From contig JAINUG010000179.1 of NCBI GenBank assembly GCA_029706075.1, positions 186,001-250,000 of the forward strand: a DNA stretch of 64,000 nt. The letters are read 5' to 3'. The position numbers were made by a program, and so were the translations under genes. The stretch comes from Aldrovandia affinis. Its lineage: Eukaryota; Chordata; Actinopteri; Notacanthiformes; Halosauridae. Shown here one piece after another: positions 55,912-64,000 of the stretch (position 1 is the stretch's first letter; each line of letters opens with the position of its first letter). The notes under the pieces were generated by a model. The model saw only the letters and a program-made list of their open reading frames with translations, had not been told where the DNA came from and did no database searches.

Positions 55912-56066
55912 CTGAATTCAATCAACATTTGTCATTCATTTTGACTTCTTCTCAAAGTATGACACTTTTGGTGACTTTTAAGCTCACGAAACTGTAAAAA
56001 AGGAGCACAGCACTTTCATTTATTTGTGAGCCAAAGTTAACTTAAGGAAAATCAAGCAGTCCAAGC
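55912..56066. mobile_element. MITE (family M1), copy 3
   Basis: Left CTGAATTCAATCAACATTTG. Right GAGCCAAAGTTAACTTAAGG then TCAAGCAGTCC. It shares the ends and the AAAGTTAA block with the copies at 14863 and 45001 but is more diverged on the right. Confidence 0.6.
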
Positions 56067-56110
56067 CAGTTTCCCCTGCATAGCAGACATGAAAATATAT
56101 TGTAGGAGCA

Positions 56111-56489
56111 TGTGGCAGGAGTGGCCACCATGCCAGGTGTTGATTAGATGGAAAAAAAGTGTTCCAGTAGGCTAGCGGCCATTTTATTCTCTCCCATCGG
56201 GGCAGTCAAAGCAAAATAAAATGAAAGACAGTCAAAATAAATGTTACAATTCAGAGGGTAAGAACAGAAGAAACAGCACCATTTCCTCCATGCCCCGAAA
56301 GTCTCTAGCCGGGCATGACAGTCTCTGGTTTTATAAAGGGCCTAATGAAGGCAATGGGCAACACCTGAGCTGATTGCTGATCACAGCCTATATGTGAGCC
56401 TGCTGCTGTCCAACGGCCTGTAGGCTCCCAGGCTTTGGGAGGGAACAGCACCTGACAGCAGCCAAAGAGGAGGAACATCCCTCGCTACA
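56111..56489 (-). mobile_element. LTR-like sequence (family L3)
   Basis: Read on the minus strand it begins TGTAGCGAGGGATG and ends TCCTGCCACA. It has a TATA-like CCTTTATAAAACC near 56330 and a poly(A)-like GAGAATAAAATGG near 56185. About 380 bp, no coding region attached, no clear target duplication. Probably an old solo LTR of uncertain superfamily. Confidence 0.42.
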
Positions 56490-57403
56490 CCTCCCTCCAC
56501 CTCTACCAGCATTGCAGAGCAGTAAAGATATGAATTGTTTTTGTTTTGTTGAGATGGGTAGTTTTGCATCCATACCGTGGCGGTATCTTTGCGAAAAGAG
56601 GCCAGCGGATCAGTGAATGCCTGTGCTGAACTAATTGGCCGGTCATTTGAATTCTTCCCAGATTACGAAACGCTAATTAATATGTAAATTTCACACTGTC
56701 TGTTAGTTCTGCATTCATATTTTATGGCAGAGAGTGGCTCTAGGTTAAATGGGATTTACTGTGGATTGTGGACTGGCTATCTGCCAGATCCCTGGCAGTT
56801 CACAGTCTATTATTTCTCAAGTAGACTGACTAATATATGGCTACTGCTGTGGCACAAAAGTCAGAATCATGGGAGAAAGCTAATAATATATTATCAGGCC
56901 AAAGTAATTAAAGAGCATCATCCCGATCTAAATGTGTAATTAAACATTTTAGCATAATCATGCAACACAGTTGGAATCCAAATGACTTCATTAAAATAAG
57001 TCAATAAATTAGTTATTTAGAGTCCTTGTCTGTCTGTTTTAACTGCAGCGGTTATCACTTAGGCCTCATTCTTGGCTGGATGAAGGGAATTCTCTTTGTT
57101 AATAGCCATTGGCCTAATAGGAAACAGAAAAAAACTTTTTATAGTATAAAGGAAGGTAATTATTTTTATATTAGTATATTTTATATACACATGTAGGAAT
57201 ACGAGAATATATATGACACAAATATGAGCAGTTACATTTAATTTAATAGAAGGAAAAGCAAGTGAACATTTTTCAGAAAGGAAATTGAATTAATGTATTT
57301 CATTTTATGAATCCCTGTAATGTGGAGTGCCATTGGGCATTCACCCTGGCAACAGCTTCCTGACCTAGACTTCTTTGTGTGCACAACTGTAGATTAATAA
57401 AAT
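56490..57403. promoter_or_regulatory. Non-genic stretch with a CNE-like block
   Basis: About 56640-57000 has complex, TAATTA-bearing sequence (ACGCTAATTAATATG, AAAGTAATTAAAGAGCATC, GTGTAATTAAACATTTTAGC) with no repeat signature, and is a candidate conserved regulatory block. Nothing coding is recognised in it. Confidence 0.3.
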
Positions 57404-57485
57404 CATGCCAAAAACTGCCAAAATAAAGGAAGCACTTGAGTAAATTAAAGGTTCGGTCATGGTGTGGGGTGTATTTTCCATGTAG
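57404..57485 (+). mobile_element. Tc1-like deletion derivative fragment
   Basis: ACTGCCAAAATAAAGGAAGC (terminal inverted repeat) is followed after about 25 bp by CATGGTGTGGGGTGTATTTT, the same TIR-to-coding joint as at 22817/23073. It stops near 57485 in unrelated DNA. Confidence 0.72.
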
Positions 57486-57964
57486 GTGTGTTACAATTCC
57501 CGTGCGAGGCGGCGGTCTAGATGTGCCTGTGTCCCTGTGCAAGCGATTACGAGAGACTATGGCCGTACCCCAAAAATGCAGACTTTTCAAGGGCTGTCAT
57601 GGTTTTTTTTTCACCATATGTCTGCGATATAACGTAGTTGAAAACTCGATCCTCCATCTTGTTTCCGAAATTTGATTAAACATTGCTCGGTTTGGTCATA
57701 CGCTACACTACAGAGTCAGACTCGTGTTTAGTGCTTTCAAAATGATGTATCGCAAGTTCAGGACTAAATAAAAGGTATCCAGGACGTTAATTTAACATTT
57801 TATCTTGTTTCTGGTGAAATTTCATTGAAATCTGTAGATGTTTTTGACGATATTTTTGACCCGGAATGTGAGATATGCCCAAATGCTCACTGCCTGCCGT
57901 GGTTTTTGCCGTGTCGCGGCGTGTGCACAACATGTAATTATGTGATGAATTGATTATGTAATGC
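57486..57964. other. Unassigned stretch
   Basis: GC-variable sequence with no gene or family recognised. Confidence 0.4.
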
Positions 57965-57977
57965 AATTTCAGATAAT

Positions 57978-58340
57978 GGCGGCACGGTGGTGCAGTGGAT
58001 AGCACTGTCGCCTCACAGCAAGAAGGTCTCGGGTTCGAATCCAGGCCGGGGGCCTTTCTGTGTGGAGTTTGCATGTTCTCCCCGTGTCTGCGTGGGTTTC
58101 CTCCGGGTACTCCGGTTTCTTCCCACAGTCCAAAGACATGCATGTTAGGCTAATTGGAGAGTCTAAATTGCCCGTAGGTATGAGTGTGTGAGTGAATGGT
58201 GTATGTAGTGCCCTGCGATGGATTGGCGACCTGTCCAGGGTGTATTCCTGCCTCTCGCCCCAATGCATGCTGGGATAGGCTCCAGCCCCCCCGCGACCCT
58301 AACTAGGAATAAGCGGCTGAAGATGAGATGAGATGAGATG
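57978..58340 (+). mobile_element. tRNA-headed repeat, family D, with 13-bp target duplication
   Basis: Starts GGCGGCACGGTGGTGCAGTG, has GGGTTCGAATCCAGGCC (B box), CCCGTGTCTGCGTGGGTTTC, GGATTGGCGACCTGTCCAGG, GGGATAGGCTCCAGCC, and ends with a (GATGA)n tail. It is flanked by AATTTCAGATAAT at 57965-57977 and again at 58341-58353, a perfect duplication, so both ends are exact and the insertion is fairly recent. The sequence is a very common fish interspersed repeat. The tRNA-like head, (GATGA)n tail and duplication length fit LINE-dependent retroposition. Confidence 0.9.
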
Positions 58341-58353
58341 AATTTCAGATAAT

Positions 58354-58615
58354 TCAAATTAAGATATATCATATCTTTTTTAGAATGCTTCAATCTGTAA
58401 TTACTGAAAATTTCATGCAATTATCTTTATTTTTAAGAAAGTTATGGGCATTTATGTTATTGAATCACAGCTTTTGTTTCAAGATCATTTAAAAACAATA
58501 GGGATCAATATGCTAATTTACGAGTGTAAAAATGAAATGTATTTTCATGCTCTATCTGGGATAAGTTCAGGCTAGATTTATAACATCTAAAAATGTTGTA
58601 ACAACAGTACCTATT
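58354..58615. other. Non-genic spacer
   Basis: AT-rich with nothing recognised. Confidence 0.4.
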
Positions 58616-59650
58616 TCATGAGCACACTTCAGCAGTATCAACCTTCTTGACATGTGGACTTCTACTCCAGACTGGGGCACAGTATTCGGCTGCAGAGAAG
58701 ACCAGGGCTTGCGTGGAGATTCGTACTGTTCTGGCGGAGGCTCCGCAGGTCGTGCCAGCGAGGCGACGGATAAGTGAGACCCTTGATGTCACTTTGGCCC
58801 TCACTTCTTCTAGATGTTGTTTGTAGGACAGTGTCCTATCCAGGCGTACACCGAGGTACTCTGGGGCTTGCTGGAACTCCAGGCGCTTGTTATCAACGGA
58901 CACATCCAGTTCCCTTTCCGCTTCCCTGTTGTTAAGATGGTATGCCGCCGACACCGTCTTACCAGTACTGAGCTGCAGGCGCCACCTGCAGAGGTAGGCA
59001 TCCAGGATGCCCATATCCTGGTTGAGACCCTCTTCCACCGCCTTCCATGTTGGTTGTCGTAGCATAATGGCCAGGTCATCCGTGTAACCATATTTTCTGG
59101 ATGTTGTCTCCGGTAGGTCATAGCTGTAGATGTTAAACAGCATTGGTGAGAGGACAGACCCCTGTGGAACCCCGCTTTTCAGTCTTCTAAGCCTGCTTCG
59201 CTAGCCATCGCTGGTCTGTAGGATGAAGCTGCGGTTTGACAGCATCTCCATGATGAAGTTCACCATATGCCGATCTGGGATTGTCCTCAGTAGCTTCAGG
59301 TGGAGTCCGCAGTGCCAGACGGTGTCATATGCAGCTCTCAGGTCCAGTAGAACTACCCAGCTTTCTCTTTGGCCTGAAAGCTGTCTTCTATGTCTTGTTT
59401 GAGCAGTGTTACCTGGTCCGTGTGTGATCTGCCCCGCCGGAAACCGGCCTGTTCCCTCAGGAGCTGTGGGTCCACTACTGGCTCGATGCGACTGTAAATC
59501 ATCCTCTCCAGTATCTTGAACGGGACACAGAGCAGCGAGATGAGTCTGTAGGCCTTGGGCACCTCCAAGCCAGCTAGCAAACGGTTGTGTAAATATCTCC
59601 AGTACTGGCTAGCTAGCTCCCTGGCTACGTTAGCTAACTGCAACAATAGT
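58616..59650 (-). mobile_element. Jockey/CR1-like LINE reverse transcriptase relic
   Basis: Minus strand gives, from 59646 down, 'KAYRLISLLCVPFKILERMI' (RT motif region 'YRPISLL...K..E'), 'LREQAGFRRGRSHTDQV' and, after a short frame break, 'DLRAAYDTVW', 'SGVPQGSVLSPMLFNIYSYD', 'GYTDDLAI' (catalytic YxDD, with T where A is usual), 'EYLGVRLDRTLSYKQHLEEV', 'LIRRLAGTTCGASA' and 'VFSAAEYCAPVW'. The order and the thumb motif resemble a group of jockey/CR1-related LINEs. The endonuclease part and the 3' end are missing. Two open frames (58616-59143, 59353-59646) plus the linking region carry only a few breaks, so it is younger than the CR1 relic at 10.7-12.1 kb. Confidence 0.78.
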
Positions 59651-60352
59651 AAGCTTACAATAATTGACCTTTTAAAACAGCAATTTTGGAATAATTACGA
59701 CTTATGTCCTGTTTAATTTACTTGGTAGCCAGCACCTTCCTTGTTGGCACCGGTTCCTAGTTACAGGAAAGACGTTTGGTATTTAAGGCCTTAATGCTTA
59801 ATTATGCTTCTGCGAAGATACACATAAACATCTCTGCGGAGCTATGCAGAGAAGGGGTTTATGGGTAAACGTTGCTCGCAGAGGAGCCGACGCCTACACC
59901 TCCAAAATGTCAACAACACGTCGCCTGTAGCTGTGGTCGTGTGCATCAAACAAACGCTGATTGATTGAGCAGGGAAGTATATCCGGTAGCATTGGAGTTG
60001 GGCCAAGAACCAAAACGGAACTAAAACAAAGAACCAAAATAGAAAAAATGGGATCACTCTCAGATGAGGTTTGCAAATACATCTGCATGACCCCTCATCA
60101 AAATATTATAAAAATCATCAGGTTGTGATGACTTGGAGGGAGATTTCTGGTTTCTGGGTTTCTTTGTTTTCTGTGCATTCTTTAATTTTAGTAAATGCGA
60201 CACTGACCCCTAGCTAGCAAACCTAACCTGCCATGTAAATATCTCCACTAGTTCCCTTATTATGCACATTATTATTGTTATTTTCTTTTAATAGTCATGA
60301 CAATATAATTGTTATGACAACTATACAATCTTTGGCAATATGTATTGTACAA
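59651..60352. other. Unassigned stretch, possible DNA-transposon relic
   Basis: 59740-60100 has a balanced composition with opposing short frames and phrases such as TTTATGGGTAAACGTTGCTC and CAGAGGAGCCGACGCCTAC that look like repetitive DNA, but I cannot name the family. Confidence 0.35.
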
Positions 60353-61100
60353 TATGCAATCCCAATAAAGCAAAATTATAAACCTAAATTATAATACATT
60401 ATCAAACTATATACTGTAAATCTATACACACGTGGAACCAAAAAGCTACTTCAGTTCTCCCTTTCTCTATCTGCTTCATCCCTCCTTCTAGCTGATGATG
60501 TCATTAAAGCCTTACTACTACATGGCTATTATAATTGTCTGAATTGCAATCCCAACTCCATCCATCCATCCATCCATTGTCTAAGCCGCTTATTCCTGGT
60601 CAGGGTCGCGGGGGGGGGGGCTGGAGCCTATCCCAGCATGCGTTCCGGGCGAGAGGCAGGAATACACCCTGGACAGGTCGCCAATCCATCGCAGGGCACA
60701 CACACCATTCACTCACACACTCATACCTACGGGCAATTTAGACTCTCCAATTAGCCTAACGTGCATGTTTTTGGACTGTGGGAAGAAACCGGAGTACCCG
60801 GAGGAAACCCACGCGGACACGGGAGAACATGCAAACTCCGCATAGAAAGGCCCCCGGCCTGGATTCGAACCCGAGACCTTCTTGCTGTGAGGCGACAGTG
60901 CTATCCACTGCACCACCGTGCCGCCACACAATCCCAACTCATATACTGTAAATCTCTACACATGTATAACCAAAAAGCTACCTCGGTCCTTCCTCTCTCT
61001 ATAGCTCCATTCATCAATCCATCCATCAATCCCTTCATCCCTCCATCCAGCTGATGATGCTGATTAAAGCTATACTACTGCATGGCTATCATAATACTTT
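60353..61100 (+). repeat. Tandem duplication of about 0.15-0.2 kb, split by a SINE
   Basis: Unit 1 (about 60408-60558) and unit 2 (about 60941-61098) share ATATACTGTAAATCT.TACAC, ACCAAAAAGCTAC.TC.GT, TTCATCCCTCC and AGCTGATGATG...ATTAAAGC...ACTAC..CATGGCTAT.ATAAT. Unit 2 has an extra (ATCC/ATCA)-rich insertion. The family D element was inserted exactly near the boundary between units, at CAATCCCAACTC. Confidence 0.75.
60559..60928 (-). mobile_element. tRNA-headed repeat, family D, with 12-bp target duplication
   Basis: Minus-strand copy of the 57978-58340 element (GGCGGCACGGTGGTGCAGTG at the right end, GGATTGGCGACCTGTCCAGG inside, and a (GGAT)n tail at the left). CAATCCCAACTC occurs on both sides at 60547-60558 and 60929-60940. 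A run of ten G lies at 60610-60620. The short frames at 60535-61054 are translations of this repeat. Confidence 0.9.
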
Positions 61101-61305
61101 AGCAAACCAATCTCTAATCACGAGGATACCCTACTACACCCTCTCTCTATTTGTCCATCCATCTCTCCCTTCATCCATCTATCCAAATCTATTCCTTTTT
61201 TTATTCAAAGAGATGTAATCCTCAGTATGCAGTAGCCTGCCCAGTGGTGAGTACATTGTTTGAAGTAGACCAACATAGTTACAATCCCGTAGAAGGTATG
61301 ACATT
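61101..61305. other. Non-genic spacer
   Basis: Contains a few CATC-rich phrases and nothing coding. Confidence 0.4.
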
Positions 61306-61365
61306 TTACATTTACATTTTAAGCATTTAGCAGACGCTCTTCTCCAGAGCGACTTATAAGATGTG
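61306..61365 (-). mobile_element. SINE 3' tail fragment
   Basis: Minus strand 'TAAGTCGCTCTGGAGAAGAG' CGTCTGCTAAATGCTTAAAATGTAAATG. The head is absent. Same tail as family B and as 13955-14015. Confidence 0.72.
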
Positions 61366-64000
61366 CATTAATACAAGGTAAGAACAATCATAGTTATCGC
61401 ACAGGATCAGTGCAGTAAAACAGCAATAGACATCATTGCAGGCGTCTGCGTATCATACCTGTAACACTGGGAAAGAAAAGGTTAGTGTTTTTTTTTTTTT
61501 TTTTTTTTTTATTGTTTTTTTTTTTTGAAAGCATTGTGTGTTGGAAGACTTGGGTCAAGATAAGATGGTTGAGAGTGGGTTTGCGCAATGGATTCGTGGT
61601 GTTTTGGTGAATAACGTATGTTAGTTTCGTGAGGGGTAGCACTGCGTCAGAAAGAAGCTCAGCTCCAGCCTGCAAACTACTACCAATGAAACGTGTACCG
61701 AGTTATTTCAGTCCTGCGAATTACGGAGTTATGGAATGATTGATACTGATTGATTTGCACATTGTGAACACAAAGCGGCCCCAGTGTACTTTGCTTTTTG
61801 CATTAGCCACATGGTCCTCAAACATTGATCACTTGCAACTAGCTCAAAATTACAAATATTGCTAGTTACAAACAAACTACAAGATGGCAACTGGTAGCTG
61901 CTGTGGTGCTGTTTGGTCTGAGGAAGAGACAACTGCACTCCCCGAGGCAAGGATCACATCAAATGCCAGCTTTCCTCAATGCACAAAATAATGAGAAAAT
62001 GAAAGCCAGAGGTTATAATAGGACTGTACTGCAGTGCTGCAATAAGGCAATTGTAGGGGCAGCCATCTTGCTCAAATTGAAAATGACCCACAATCCAAAA
62101 TCATATGAGTCTGAGTTCTAAAGCAACTGTGTAGTGTGAACAGAAAGGGGTTCACTGTACTGTACTGAGTTTGGTTAGTTTAAAAGGGACTATATGTGAA
62201 AACATCCTTAGTTAAAAAGTTCCTCACAGGAAAGTTTGACATTGGCCTCTACTATAAGTTTTTGTTAATAGAGGTCACTCTTTCTGCCATGATTTATGAC
62301 AACATTTTTTTAATGCAAAATAATGATTCCCTTCGCTCTCACATGTTTATATTTCTCATTCTTTAATTTATTTGAATTATTACTCTTAATTTCCATAAAG
62401 AGCTCTTAAAAAAGTATCCCTGAAATTTTGGAGGCAGTGGCTCATTTGTCCACCTGGAACAGCCTCCACTGGCGGTCACACTGGCTCACCATCACAGTCT
62501 CCAATATAGAGGAGGATGTCAGAGTTATTTTGCATATTTTGGTTGTTTCTCTCTTGCATACGGGCCAAAGAGGTGTCGGAAATTAGTTAAATGAATATCA
62601 GGAGAGTGCCTGCACTCTGCCCGGCCTGACACTATATGCTAAACCATGAAAAAGGACTGAGACGCAAAGGCAGAGATGACTCCAGCCCCAGCGGAATCAT
62701 TTAGCCTTTCTCCAAGCAAGCCCGAGATAGTAATTAAGATAAATCTACCTAAATATTCAGATTCTGCTATCACGTAATTCATGAAAATTATGATAATTAT
62801 TTTTGTAGGGCAAAAGAGTTATTACCTCAATCATGTCTGATTTATACTGATATTCATTGAGTCCAGTTTGGGTGTTATAACGCCTTCATGTTTTAGTTAA
62901 GGAGACAAAATGAGACAAAATGCGCACATATGCAATCACAATGCATTTGTTTTAACAGGCTCCCTCCTGGTCTTTCAATTATTTTTCTAAATATTCCCTT
63001 TCTCCATTTTGTAAATTGTAATACTGTTTCAATTTCCCCTCCCATGGATTCCTATGTTCCTAACAGGGTAACAGAGCTGAATTGACATTTTCTGTCTTTC
63101 TGTATTTTTAATACTGTAATTTGACGAATTATTGGGCTACATTACTGCTGATGATTTAGCTGATTAATTAAACTCAGAGGATCTAATTAAGAAGAGGCTA
63201 ATGTTTGATGTGCTAATTGTTTTTTTCTCCATTATTTTAAGGGAGGCCTGGCAGCTGCCATCCATGGCGGAGTACCCTGTCAGGTGACAAGTCACATGAC
63301 TAGTCCAGCCAGGTGTGTTTTCAAAGATGCCCGTCATTACTCGTGTTTGAACTGAGAAACTCACCTCCTGTCAGTACAACCCTGCTGCACAGGAACACAT
63401 TCATTTGTGCCATATAATCTGAATTAATAATATTATCTGTGTCTGACAGAATAAGTACACTTTATACATTAGTACAATGTATGTATGTTACCATTATGTG
63501 GGAAATTATTTGGCAATATGTGCTTAACAAAACAATTACGGTTCCACACTTACATTTTTCAGGTCAGTGCTTATTTATGGTTTTTGCCTATTCTGTAGGC
63601 CTACCAATGTTCTTGCTCTTCTAGATGTTTAACTGATACTGGATGTATTTAATGCCTTTTATAATGTGCATAATTTAATAATTTATAAAGTAAAGAATAT
63701 ATTTATAAAGTAAAGAATATCCTAGAGGTCCTAGAACCTTTACTGCCTGTCTGAGGGAGAAAAGGATCCACTCAGTGAGTGTGTTCACATGGTGATCATC
63801 ATCATTCCCTAGTGGCTGTTGCTTGGTTGTCATGGAGAATTGTCTAGGCTGTACAGATGTGGCACATACAGAGGGCAAAGGGGCAAAGGGGGCAGGGTGG
63901 CACAGTGCAGGGGGGAAGCAGGGCAAAGACAGTGATGGAGGAGGGCAGATCACACACCATTAGAGCACCAAGCACTAATTAGGATGAGGATAATTGCAGT
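61366..64000. promoter_or_regulatory. Non-genic stretch with CNE-like blocks
   Basis: No gene recognised. About 62400-62800 and 63200-63340 have complex, TAATTA- or AATTAG-bearing sequence (GATAGTAATTAAGATAAATC, GGAAATTAGTTAAATGAAT) and are candidates for conserved non-coding DNA. A short duplicated phrase (TTTATAAAGTAAAGAATAT) lies at 63682-63720. Confidence 0.35.
61484..61527. repeat. Poly-T tract
   Basis: Two long T runs separated by ATTG. The minus-strand frame 61433-61675 translates it as poly-Lys/Asn. Confidence 0.9.

Overview
The window looks like ray-finned (most likely teleost) fish nuclear DNA. It carries several tRNA-headed SINE families, including two whose 3' tail is the widespread fish 'AAGTCGCTTTGGATAAAAGCGTCTGCTAAATG'-type tail, along with CR1/Rex-type LINEs, Tc1/mariner, pogo/Tigger, PIF/Harbinger and Merlin transposase relics, Ty3/gypsy remnants, and CA/CT/AT microsatellites. 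The species cannot be fixed from the sequence. I found no exon that I would assign with confidence to a host protein-coding gene, and no rRNA gene, functional tRNA gene or CRISPR array. Most open frames are short chance frames or pieces of transposons.

Layout. 1-3.2 kb: AT-rich non-genic DNA. 3.2-7.3 kb: an LTR fragment, a SINE, a foldback array of a 16-bp motif, a Rex1-like LINE 3' end and a Harbinger transposase relic. 7.3-10.4 kb: quiet. 10.4-13.1 kb: a pile-up of four abutting elements (LINE ORF1 piece, CR1 3' half on the minus strand, Tc1 transposase piece, second LINE RT piece). 13.1-21.4 kb: mostly quiet, with a MITE and a pogo/Tigger fragment. 21.4-24.7 kb: two LTR-type sequences, a Tc1 deletion derivative split by a SINE, and an IS630-like transposase. 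24.7-43 kb: a gene-desert-like stretch with candidate conserved non-coding blocks, a CpG-rich island at about 29.88-30.6 kb, a diverged 0.2-kb duplicate pair, scattered SINEs and microsatellites. 43-45.4 kb: SINE, LTR fragment, MITE. 45.4-54.2 kb: a large composite bounded by inverted repeats (below). 54.2-61.4 kb: SINEs (three with clear target duplications), a MITE, an LTR-type sequence, and a jockey/CR1-like LINE. 61.4-64 kb: quiet, CNE-like.

The most unusual object lies at about 45.45-54.20 kb. Two arms of roughly 1.1-1.2 kb (45978-47205 and 52632-53757) are inverted copies, about 90% identical by eye. Just inside the left arm is a minus-strand relic of a Merlin/IS1016-type transposase whose stop lies about 45 bp from the arm. 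Just inside the right arm is a plus-strand relic of a gene resembling the CCDC106 / psq-type helix-turn-helix family, whose stop lies about 8 bp from the other arm. I infer an old Merlin-type transposon with very long terminal inverted repeats carrying a second, divergently oriented gene. It was later split by LTR-type DNA (including a broken Ty3/gypsy pol) and had its right arm clipped by a CR1 fragment. A stretch resembling the 5' Alu domain of 7SL RNA lies in the interior. Outside the arms, matching Tc1-like termini (45446-45517 and 54125-54197) face each other.

Because nothing functional was recognised, the genes here do not work together as a pathway. Biological interest lies in the nested elements and in the unannotated, possibly regulatory, GC-rich and TAATTA-rich blocks.
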